A DNA stretch of 64,000 nucleotides from Streptococcus mitis (GTDB lineage Bacteria; Bacillota; Bacilli; Lactobacillales; Streptococcaceae). The notes under the pieces are model-generated. The model did no database searches, was not told the origin of the DNA, and saw nothing but the letters and a program-made list of their open reading frames with translations. The position numbers and the translations under genes were made by a program. Numbering within the stretch: the stretch's first letter is position 1; each line of letters opens with the position of its first letter. Shown one piece after another: positions 40,243 to 49,342 of this stretch. The stretch is from the NCBI RefSeq assembly GCF_009496155.1, contig NZ_WIJP01000004.1, forward strand, positions 82,074 through 146,073. Direction: 5' to 3'.

Positions 40243-42466
40243 GAATTTCCCCATTCCCCTAATTTACCTGAGTTTTCTGTTACTTTGGCTTTATTACACT
40301 ATTTTCTCAGAATCCTATCTTGCTTTATTGGGCTTTGTTTTTCTGCTAGTCTGTCTCTTTATCCAATTTCCTTGGAAATCTGCTGGAAAAGTTCTAGTGA
40401 TTTGTGGAATCTTTGGCTTCTGGTTTCTATTTCAAAATTGGCAACAGAGTCAAGCTAGTCAAAATCTGGTGGATTCTGTTGAAAGGGTACGGATTTTGCC
40501 TGACACTATTAAGGTCAATGGTGACAGTCTATCCTTTCGTGGCAAGTCTGATGGGCGCATTTTTCAAGTCTATTATAAAATCCAATCAGAGGAGGAGAAA
40601 GAATCCTTTCAAGTTTTAACCGACCTTTATGAGATAGGACTAGAAGGGAAGCTTTCGGAGCCAGAAGGGCAGAGAAATTTTGGTGGCTTTAATTACCAAG
40701 CCTATCTGATGACTCAGGGAATTTACCAGACTCTCAATATCAAAAGAATCCAGTCGCTTAAACAGGTTAGCAGTTGGGATATAGGAGAAAATCTATCCAG
40801 TTTACGCCGAAAGGCTGTAGTTTGGATTAAGACGCATTTTCCAGACCCTATGCGCAATTACATGACGGGGCTTCTATTAGGGCATCTGGACACCGACTTT
40901 GAGGAGATGAATGAGCTTTATTCTAGTCTAGGAATTATCCACCTCTTTGCCTTGTCTGGTATGCAGGTAGGTTTTTTCATGGATGGATTTAAGAAACTTC
41001 TCTTGCGATCAGGCTTGACCCAAGAAAAGTTGAAATGGCTGACCTATCCTTTTTCCCTTCTCTATGCAGGTCTGACAGGATTTTCAGCTTCGGTCATTCG
41101 CAGTCTTTTGCAAAAGTTACTGGCTCAACATGGTGTTAAGGCCTTGGATAATTTTGCCTTGACGGTACTTGTCCTCTTTATCATCATGCCCAACTTTTTC
41201 CTGACTGCAGGAGGAGTTTTGTCCTGTGCCTACGCTTTTATCTTGACCATGACCAGCAAAGAAGGAGAAGGCCTCAAGGCTGTTGCTAGAGAAAGTTTGG
41301 TTATTTCTTTGGGAATCTTGCCCATTCTATCCTTCTATTTTGCAGAATTTCAGCCTTGGTCCATCCTTTTGACTTTTGTCTTTTCCTTTCTATTTGACTT
41401 GGTTTTCTTACCGCTCTTGTCTGTCCTATTTGCCCTTTCCTTTCTCTATCCATTCATTCATCTGAATTTTATCTTTGAATGGTTGGAGGGAATGATTCGC
41501 TTTGTCTCGCAGGTGGCAAGTAAACCGCTTGTCTTTGGACAACCCAATGCATGGCTTTTAATCCTATTGTTAATTTCCTTGGCTTTAGCCTATGATTTGA
41601 GGAAAAACATTAAAAAGCTAACGGTATTGAGCTTATTGATTACAGGTCTCTTTTTCTTGACCAAGTATCCACTGGAAAATGAAATTACCATGCTGGATGT
41701 GGGGCAAGGAGAAAGTATTTTCCTACGGGATGTAACTGGTAAAACTATTCTCATAGATGTAGGTGGCAAGGCAGAATCTGATAAGAAAATCGAAAAATGG
41801 CAAGAAAAGGCGATGACCAGTAATGCCCAGCGAACCTTGATTCCCTATCTCAAAAGTCGAGGAGTAGCCAAGATTGACCAGCTAATTTTGACCAACACGG
41901 ACAAGGAGCGTGTTGGTGATTTGTTGGAGGTGACCAAGGCTTTCCATGTAGGGGAGATCTTAGTATCAAAAGGCAGTCTGAAACAGAAGCAATTTGTAGC
42001 GGAACTACAAGCGACTCAAATCAAAGTACGCAGTGTGACAATGGGAGAGAACTTGCCAATTTTTGGAAGTCAGTTAGAAGTCCTATCTCCAAGGAAAATT
42101 GGAGATGGAGGACACGATGATTCCCTGGTTCTTTATGGGAAACTCTTGGATAAGCACTTTCTCTTCACAGGAAATTTGGAGGAGAAGGGAGAGAAGGACT
42201 TGCTGAAGCAATATCCTGACCTAGAAGTGGATGTCTTGAAAGCTGGTCAACATGGCAATAAAAAATCATCAAGTTCAGCCTTTCTGGAAAAACTCAAACC
42301 AGAGATGACTCTCATTTCAGTTGGAAAGAACAATCGAACGAAACTTCCCCATCAGGAAACCTTGACACGACTGGAAGGTATCAATAGCAAAGTATATCGA
42401 ACTGACCAGCAAGGGGCTATACGCTTTAAGGGTTGGAATAGTTGGAAAATCGAAAGCGTTCGATAG
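40226..42466 (+). CDS. comEC: Competence protein ComEC, DNA channel
   Basis: 746 residues, complete. An N-terminal membrane pair, an OB-like extracellular part (about 65-185), the Competence domain with many membrane segments (MTGLLLGHLDTDFEEMNELYSSLGIIHLFALSGMQVGFF, about 215-480), and a C-terminal metallo-beta-lactamase-like domain (TMLDVGQGESIFL from about 488, then LVLYGK...FTGNLEEKGE). It moves single-stranded DNA across the membrane. Its ATG overlaps comEA by 17 bases. No inactivating change is visible, so the uptake channel looks functional. Confidence 0.96.
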   Translation: MLQWTKNFPIPLIYLSFLLLWLYYTIFSESYLALLGFVFLLVCLFIQFPWKSAGKVLVICGIFGFWFLFQNWQQSQASQNLVDSVERVRILPDTIKVNGDSLSFRGKSDGRIFQVYYKIQSEEEKESFQVLTDLYEIGLEGKLSEPEGQRNFGGFNYQAYLMTQGIYQTLNIKRIQSLKQVSSWDIGENLSSLRRKAVVWIKTHFPDPMRNYMTGLLLGHLDTDFEEMNELYSSLGIIHLFALSGMQVGFFMDGFKKLLLRSGLTQEKLKWLTYPFSLLYAGLTGFSASVIRSLLQKLLAQHGVKALDNFALTVLVLFIIMPNFFLTAGGVLSCAYAFILTMTSKEGEGLKAVARESLVISLGILPILSFYFAEFQPWSILLTFVFSFLFDLVFLPLLSVLFALSFLYPFIHLNFIFEWLEGMIRFVSQVASKPLVFGQPNAWLLILLLISLALAYDLRKNIKKLTVLSLLITGLFFLTKYPLENEITMLDVGQGESIFLRDVTGKTILIDVGGKAESDKKIEKWQEKAMTSNAQRTLIPYLKSRGVAKIDQLILTNTDKERVGDLLEVTKAFHVGEILVSKGSLKQKQFVAELQATQIKVRSVTMGENLPIFGSQLEVLSPRKIGDGGHDDSLVLYGKLLDKHFLFTGNLEEKGEKDLLKQYPDLEVDVLKAGQHGNKKSSSSAFLEKLKPEMTLISVGKNNRTKLPHQETLTRLEGINSKVYRTDQQGAIRFKGWNSWKIESVR

Positions 42467-42558
42467 GAAGAGCAAGTTTTAAAAAGGTGTTAGATTTCTA
42501 TTCCCACTTAATTATCACTTCATGTAATCAAAAATAAGAAAGAAAATCTTTTAATAAT

Positions 42559-42607
42559 AAAACGCATAATATCAAGTTTTTTAGACAACTGATACTATGC
42601 GTTTTTG
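42559..42607 (+). terminator. Terminator downstream of comEC
   Basis: AAAACGCATA pairs with TATGCGTTTT, with inner TATCA/TGATA pairing and T5. Confidence 0.75.
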
Positions 42608-42849
42608 CTGATTTTAAAGATTGTTTGTATAGCCTTGAAAAGATTTTTTAATGTGAATTTGATGGTTTTCATTATAGATGATACTTTTTTGTAACAAAAT
42701 AGACTCCATAGAAATCAGGGGATAAAATATAAAAATGAACAAGTTGAATATTATAATTTTTTGAAATTCGAAAATGTTATAAAAACGTAATTTTTCAGAC
42801 AATAGTTATTTATTTGCATCAAATATAATAATTATAAAATAAAAGGACT

Positions 42850-42879
42850 ATCTATTCGTATATATATATACGAATAGAT
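42850..42879. repeat. Perfect 30-bp palindrome containing a ComX-box core on both strands
   Basis: Half-site ATCTATTCGTATATA and its exact reverse complement, joined without a spacer. TACGAATA occurs at 42869-42876 and, on the other strand, at 42853-42860. It lies 100 bases before the surface-protein start and 67 bases before its -10. Confidence 0.8.
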
Positions 42880-42916
42880 TTGGTTTTCTGGTAAAAAATT
42901 TTGAAAATAATCTATT

Positions 42917-42978
42917 GATTTATTTAATAAGAAGAGTATTATAGAATATAATAAGATATTTAACATGGAGGAAATCAG
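42917..42978 (+). promoter_or_regulatory. Promoter and binding site of the first surface-protein gene
   Basis: TATAAT (42947-42952) and ATGGAGG, with the block CTATTGA...T..AATA.GAAGAGTAT upstream that recurs before the second surface-protein gene (61863-61898). Confidence 0.6.
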
Positions 42979-45108
42979 ATGTTTTATAAAGATAATCACA
43001 ATCGTGAAAAACAATTACGTTTTTCTATTCGTAAAGTAAGTTTTGGTGCAGCTTCAGTAGCTGTAGCAGCTCTTTTGATGTTTCTAGGCAATGGTGCTGT
43101 AGAGGCATCCGAGCAACAGCATTCTACAAATGAAGCTATTTTGGAAGTTACAAGAGCAAATAGAGATGAAAGTATATCGACTGTATCTAAAACAAATGAA
43201 GGAAGTACAGAGGCTGATAAAAAAAATCCCGTAGAAGAAAACAATCACCCTCTTGCTAAATCTGAAAAAGAAAATAGGGAATCAGTAATTTCTACTGATA
43301 CTCCAACAACATTGAATACTGAGGAAAATCAAGAGAAACCTGCGGTTTTGAAACGAGTTCGTAGATCAAATCCAGATAGTGGGATGGATAGTTCTACCAC
43401 TAATGATGATCCTTCGGCAAATAAAGTATTTGAAGCGCCAGCAGAGGGAGCTAGTCTGGATGAATTGAAAGCAAAACTAAATGAATTGGAAGATTCAGTT
43501 GAAAATAATGACAAAATTAGAGATATGAACACTGTTGGTAACTCTAAACAAGTAAAAAAAGGAGCAGTTAATGAAATTAATGAATTTGGGGGGTGGAAAG
43601 CTGTAACAGAAAATGGAGAAACAGGAAAATTTGCAATTGCAAGAAAAACAGAAGGTGGAGTTTTTCCATTAGAAACAGTAAATACTGTTCGTACAATCAA
43701 AGGAAATTACGAATACTATTATGACACCTATGTTAGAGAACAAGCATTTGATCGAACTGGTGATTATATGCTATTTCTATCAAAAGTTAGAACTTTAGCG
43801 GACCAAGAGGAAAAAACATTTGATGGTCAACCGTATAAAGAAAACGGTGAAGGGAATGGTATTGCAAAAGGTGTTAAGGGATTTAATGGTATCGAAAAGA
43901 CATTTAAAGCCTATTCATCTGAAACTGGTTCTACAGTAAAAATTTCCTTTAAGACAGGGTATTCTGGTGATATCAATGGAGGAAAAGCAAAATATAAAGT
44001 AGAAGTTATGATTGATGAAAATGGGGTGAAGAAAACAATTTATACTAAAACTTTTTCCCCAACAGATAATAAGAAGGATGACGATGCAATTATAACACCA
44101 GCGAAAGACGGAGATAAGAATAAGAGAGAGTATCTAAGAAATGAATATAATAAAAAGACACTAGATAAAGAGCAAGTTGAAGCAAAAATGGCAGAGGAGC
44201 AGAACAAGCCAAATGGAACACCAGGGACATTCACAAGTAAAAATATTGTTCTACCAAAAGGAGTAACAGATTATACTGTTCGTATTAGTTCCGCTGATAA
44301 TCAACGTTTAGGAATGGGATATCAATCGCCTCATAACCATTATGCGCTTCCTATTTCTGGATTAGAATTTAGTATTAGTCAGGATACGAGTAACCTAGCT
44401 AAGAATCTCTTGCAGAGAATATATAATAAATTAAAAGAAACAGAGTCTACAGATAAAAGTCAAAAGACAGGTGATAGTGCTAGTAATTATGAAAATAAAT
44501 TAAATGAGATCGATGCTTTATTGAAATCCAGTGATTTAAAAACAACAGCAGAATATAAAAGATTATCTTTGGATTTATTAAATGCTAAGGAACAGTTAAA
44601 GGAAGTGACGCCAGATGCCCCAGCTGTAGCAGTTGATTCAGATAAGGCTCAAGTAACAGTTACTCCAAGTGCTAATGCGGATCGTCTTGAAGTCAGTGTC
44701 GGTAATGACAAGCTAGTCGCAACGAAGACAGGTTCAACATGGAGTCTAGCAACTTCTAAGGACGGCGTAAGCATCGATGCCAACACAGGTGTCGTGACAG
44801 TCGCTCATAACGCTGCAGATGCCAACACAGTGATTAGTGCCACAGCGAAACATGGTAATAGTGATCTAAGTAGTCCAGCTAGCGGCAACCTTCCAGCTAA
44901 GGAAGTGACGCCAGATGCCCCAGCTGTAGCAGTTGATTCAGATAAGGCTCAACAAGGAGGTTCAAAGAATCAATCATTTACCACTCAGGTTGATAGAAAT
45001 AAATTACCAAATACAGGTTCTACAGATACAACTGCAATGATGATTGTAGGAACAGCAAGTGCTTTGCTTGGAATTGGCCTTACAGGGCGTCGCCGTAAAG
45101 AAGACTAA
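42979..45108 (+). CDS. YSIRK-signal, LPXTG-anchored surface protein with SasC/FmtB-like domain
   Basis: 709 residues. Signal peptide of the YSIRK-G/S type (FSIRKVSFGAASVA from residue 15), which directs secretion to the division septum. Then a disordered acidic region (45-150) and a folded domain (about 160-470) with GGWKAV...GKFAIARKTEGGVFPLETVNTV and FDRTGDYMLFLSKVRT, resembling the aggregation domain of SasC/Mrp/FmtB proteins (moderate confidence). It has a helical linker, one complete 100-residue Ig-like repeat (about 540-640) and the first 17-18 residues of a second. The wall anchor is LPNTG (676-680), a hydrophobic stretch and RRRKED. Probably an adhesin attached by sortase A. Confidence 0.88.
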   Translation: MFYKDNHNREKQLRFSIRKVSFGAASVAVAALLMFLGNGAVEASEQQHSTNEAILEVTRANRDESISTVSKTNEGSTEADKKNPVEENNHPLAKSEKENRESVISTDTPTTLNTEENQEKPAVLKRVRRSNPDSGMDSSTTNDDPSANKVFEAPAEGASLDELKAKLNELEDSVENNDKIRDMNTVGNSKQVKKGAVNEINEFGGWKAVTENGETGKFAIARKTEGGVFPLETVNTVRTIKGNYEYYYDTYVREQAFDRTGDYMLFLSKVRTLADQEEKTFDGQPYKENGEGNGIAKGVKGFNGIEKTFKAYSSETGSTVKISFKTGYSGDINGGKAKYKVEVMIDENGVKKTIYTKTFSPTDNKKDDDAIITPAKDGDKNKREYLRNEYNKKTLDKEQVEAKMAEEQNKPNGTPGTFTSKNIVLPKGVTDYTVRISSADNQRLGMGYQSPHNHYALPISGLEFSISQDTSNLAKNLLQRIYNKLKETESTDKSQKTGDSASNYENKLNEIDALLKSSDLKTTAEYKRLSLDLLNAKEQLKEVTPDAPAVAVDSDKAQVTVTPSANADRLEVSVGNDKLVATKTGSTWSLATSKDGVSIDANTGVVTVAHNAADANTVISATAKHGNSDLSSPASGNLPAKEVTPDAPAVAVDSDKAQQGGSKNQSFTTQVDRNKLPNTGSTDTTAMMIVGTASALLGIGLTGRRRKED
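44599..44952 (+). repeat. Direct repeat with 300-bp period in the surface-protein gene
   Basis: A 54-base block is identical at 44599-44652 and 44899-44952 (encoding KEVTPDAPAVAVDSDKAQ). The first copy leads into a full Ig-like unit; the second breaks off into the anchor region, as if further repeats had been lost. Confidence 0.9.
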
Positions 45109-45180
45109 GTGTAAAAGTTTAATAATTGTAAAAATTTGGGAAGTTTCCCAATGTCAGTAAGTCAGTGGACTAACTATTTG

Positions 45181-45227
45181 AATAGAAGATGTGTTTAAGA
45201 TTATTTATCCCATCTTCTATTTTTTTG
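45181..45227 (+). terminator. Terminator after the first surface-protein gene
   Basis: AATAGAAGATG pairs with CATCTTCTATT, then T7. Confidence 0.85.
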
Positions 45228-45418
45228 AATAAAAAATAAAGGTTCTTTACCTTGTTTTTTGAGATTTATATTACTCTATAGATCAAATCAACTACCGATT
45301 GAATTTTTAGCTTTCTTGGATATTTGCGATTCGATTGAATGGTAGCTAACTGTTTTTTGGGGTAGTTTTTCAACTGTAGGGAAGAAAAAGGGAATTTTCA
45401 AAAAAATAACTTTTTATC

Positions 45419-45447
45419 TTGACAAGGGCTAGAAAACTTGGTATCAT
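45419..45447 (+). promoter_or_regulatory. Promoter of infC-rpmI-rplT
   Basis: Perfect TTGACA (45419-45424), a 17-base spacer and TATCAT (45442-45447). Confidence 0.8.
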
Positions 45448-45454
45448 ATAAAAG

Positions 45455-45600
45455 TTGAGAAAAGCAGAAGTGAGAGCTTCTCGCCTTGTGACATCAAGTT
45501 GCCTGGCCCTACGGATGAAAAGTTTCTAAGAAACGCTATCATAACGTGCGGGCTTGTATTATTACGAGTCCGCTATTGTTTTTCTCTAATAAAACAAAAG
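45455..45600 (+). ncRNA. L20 leader RNA with attenuator terminator
   Basis: About 145 bases between promoter and infC. GAAGTGAGAGCTTCTCGCC...TTGCCTGGCCCTACGG and the final 10-bp stem 45548-45557/45564-45573 (GCGGGCTTGT with ACGAGTCCGC) followed by a T-rich run match the L20 leader of Firmicutes, by which L20 represses its own operon. Limits are estimated. Confidence 0.78.
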
Positions 45601-45611
45601 AGGTGAAAACC

Positions 45612-46133
45612 ATAGCAAAGCAAGACTTATTCATCAATGATGAGATTCGTGTACGTGAAGTTCGCTTGATTGGTCTTGAGGGAGAACAGTTAGGTATCAA
45701 GCCACTCAGTGAAGCGCAAGCTTTGGCTGATAACGCTAATGTTGACCTAGTGTTGATTCAACCCCAAGCCAAACCGCCTGTTGCAAAAATTATGGACTAC
45801 GGTAAGTTCAAATTTGAGTACCAGAAGAAGCAAAAGGAACAACGTAAAAAACAAAGTGTTGTTACTGTGAAAGAAGTTCGTCTAAGTCCAACTATTGACA
45901 AGGGTGACTTTGATACAAAACTTCGCAATGCACGCAAATTCCTTGAAAAAGGAAATAAAGTTAAGGTATCTATTCGCTTTAAGGGTCGTATGATTACCCA
46001 TAAAGAGATTGGTGCAAAAGTTTTAGCCGAGTTTGCTGAAGCAACTCAAGATATTGCCATCATCGAACAACGTGCTAAAATGGATGGACGTCAAATGTTC
46101 ATGCAATTGGCGCCAGCGACTGACAAAAAATAA
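45612..46133 (+). CDS. infC: Translation initiation factor IF-3, probable ATA start
   Basis: IF-3 prevents premature subunit joining and checks the initiator codon. The protein has the N-terminal domain [22 protein letters not shown], a basic linker and the C-terminal domain [14 protein letters not shown]...[12 protein letters not shown]. The start is not obvious. GAGGTGA (45600-45606) is a strong Shine-Dalgarno sequence, and 5 bases after it comes ATA (45612) then GCA AAG CAA GAC, giving 173 residues. The in-frame GTG at 45603 lies inside the Shine-Dalgarno itself. Rare start codons are known for infC and serve self-regulation. Databases may list the GTG or a farther upstream start. Confidence 0.93.
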
Positions 46134-46165
46134 TTGTCAGAAAGTTAAATAAAGGAGAAAAAATC

Positions 46166-46366
46166 ATGCCAAAACAAAAAACACACCGCGCATCAGCTAA
46201 ACGTTTCAAACGTACAGGTTCTGGTGGACTTAAACGTTTCCGTGCTTACACTTCTCACCGTTTCCACGGAAAAACTAAGAAACAACGTCGTCATCTTCGT
46301 AAAGCATCTATGGTGCATTCAGGAGATTACAAACGTATCAAAGCAATGCTTACTCGCTTGAAATAA
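46166..46366 (+). CDS. rpmI: 50S ribosomal protein L35
   Basis: 66 residues, very basic: [20 protein letters not shown] and [19 protein letters not shown] precedes ATG. Second gene of infC-rpmI-rplT, 32 bases after infC. Confidence 0.97.
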   Translation: MPKQKTHRASAKRFKRTGSGGLKRFRAYTSHRFHGKTKKQRRHLRKASMVHSGDYKRIKAMLTRLK

Positions 46367-46417
46367 TAGCTTGACTGTAAGTAAAGAATTCTAGGAAATA
46401 TTTGGAGGAAATAAAAC

Positions 46418-46777
46418 ATGGCACGTGTTAAAGGTGGCGTTGTATCACGCAAACGTCGTAAACGTATTCTTAAATTAGCAAAAGGTTACTATGGAGCTAA
46501 ACACATCTTGTTCCGTACTGCAAAAGAACAAGTAATGAACTCTTACTACTATGCATACCGTGACCGTCGTCAGAAAAAACGTGACTTCCGCAAATTGTGG
46601 ATCACTCGTATCAATGCAGCAGCTCGTATGAACGGACTTTCATACTCACAATTGATGCATGGTTTGAAATTGGCTGAGATCGAAGTTAACCGTAAAATGC
46701 TTGCTGACTTGGCTGTTAACGATGCAGCAGCTTTCACAGCTCTTGCAGATGCAGCTAAAGCAAAACTTGGTAAATAA
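46418..46777 (+). CDS. rplT: 50S ribosomal protein L20
   Basis: 119 residues: [28 protein letters not shown], then the globular part [20 protein letters not shown]. It binds 23S rRNA early in assembly and, in relatives, its own leader RNA. TTGGAGG lies 9 bases before ATG. Confidence 0.97.
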   Translation: MARVKGGVVSRKRRKRILKLAKGYYGAKHILFRTAKEQVMNSYYYAYRDRRQKKRDFRKLWITRINAAARMNGLSYSQLMHGLKLAEIEVNRKMLADLAVNDAAAFTALADAAKAKLGK

Positions 46778-46785
46778 TAACAGAT

Positions 46786-46816
46786 AAGACTGGAACAGGA
46801 TTGTCCCAGTCTTTTT
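46786..46816 (+). terminator. Terminator after rplT
   Basis: AAGACTGG pairs with CCAGTCTT, then T5, 8 bases after the stop. Confidence 0.8.
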
Positions 46817-46835
46817 AAAAATAAAGGAGAAAAAT

Positions 46836-47216
46836 ATGGCTTCAAAAATGCTACATACTTGCTTGCGAGTAGAAAATCTTGAAAAATCAATCGCATTTTA
46901 TCAAGATGCTTTTGGTTTTCAAGAATTGCGTCGCAGAGATTTTCCAGACCATGCTTTCACGATTGTCTATCTGGGTCTTGAGGGCGACGACTATGAGTTG
47001 GAGTTGACTTATAACTATGACCACGGTCCTTATGTGGTTGGAGATGGCTTTGCCCATATCGCCCTCAGTACACCTGATCTTGAGGCACTTCATCAAGAGC
47101 ACAGTGCCAAAGGCTATGAAGTGACTGAGCCAAATGGTCTGCCAGGAACTGCACCTAACTATTATTTTGTCAAAGACCCTGATGGCTACAAGGTCGAAGT
47201 CATTCGTGAAAAATAA
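46836..47216 (+). CDS. gloA: Lactoylglutathione lyase family protein (glyoxalase I)
   Basis: 126 residues, vicinal-oxygen-chelate fold. Metal ligands are His7 (MLHTCLRV), a glutamate in YELELTYN, His in GFAHIALS and the C-terminal Glu in YKVEVIRE. It converts the methylglyoxal-thiol adduct to a lactoyl thioester. Downstream of rplT after a terminator, with its own AAAGGAG. Confidence 0.93.
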   Translation: MASKMLHTCLRVENLEKSIAFYQDAFGFQELRRRDFPDHAFTIVYLGLEGDDYELELTYNYDHGPYVVGDGFAHIALSTPDLEALHQEHSAKGYEVTEPNGLPGTAPNYYFVKDPDGYKVEVIREK

Positions 47217-47227
47217 TCTCGTGAGGC

Positions 47228-47262
47228 CAAGTAGAATGTTCGTTTTCTACTTGACTTTTTTT
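47228..47262 (+). terminator. Terminator after gloA, overlapping the pyrKD -35
   Basis: CAAGTAGAA pairs with TTCTACTTG, then T-rich. The pyrKD -35 TTGACT (47251) uses the 3' arm of the stem. Confidence 0.8.
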
Positions 47263-47279
47263 AGCTGAAAGAGTATACT
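47251..47279 (+). promoter_or_regulatory. Promoter of pyrK-pyrD
   Basis: TTGACT (47251-47256), a 17-base spacer, TATACT (47274-47279). Confidence 0.75.
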
Positions 47280-47290
47280 AGTAAAAATTT

Positions 47291-47435
47291 AACCTTTAAG
47301 GGGAGTCCAGAGAGACTCACAAGGTGTCAGATAAAAGAATAGTACAATTTTCTAGAGGGGACTTTTTGAGTGTGCTCTCTTCTGTTGCACGATTTTAACT
47401 GAGGCCTTGCACTAGCAAGGTCTTTTCTTTGTCTG
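47291..47435 (+). promoter_or_regulatory. PyrR-dependent attenuator
   Basis: The PyrR binding element AGTCCAGAGAGACTCACAAGG (47304 on) is typical of pyr leaders. It is followed by a terminator GGCCTTGC/GCAAGGTC with a T-rich tail (47403-47430). With UMP bound, PyrR would favour termination and lower pyrKD expression (family knowledge). Confidence 0.85.
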
Positions 47436-47464
47436 GTTCCCTTAAAATTTAAGGAGGAAAAGTC

Positions 47465-49214
<1,750 letters not shown>

Positions 49215-49342
49215 GCTAGAACATCTTTATCGTCAATAAGACACAGAATTTTCATCATTTTGTAATATTTTCATCTTTATAACTATGTTAGAATAAAATT
49301 AATCATGAATGATGTAGATGAATTTCTACTTAGGGGAGTAAA

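Larger units (their letters stand above)
42467..42978. other. Long AT-rich intergenic region before the first surface-protein gene
   Basis: Holds a strong terminator (42559-42607), a perfect 30-bp palindrome (42850-42879) and the promoter of the surface-protein gene. I see no gene in it. GC content is markedly lower than in flanking genes. Confidence 0.7.

Noticed and set aside
49255..49300. WalR-type box upstream of lytB
   Set aside because: One TGTAAT half is present but the second half is not at the required five-base spacing.
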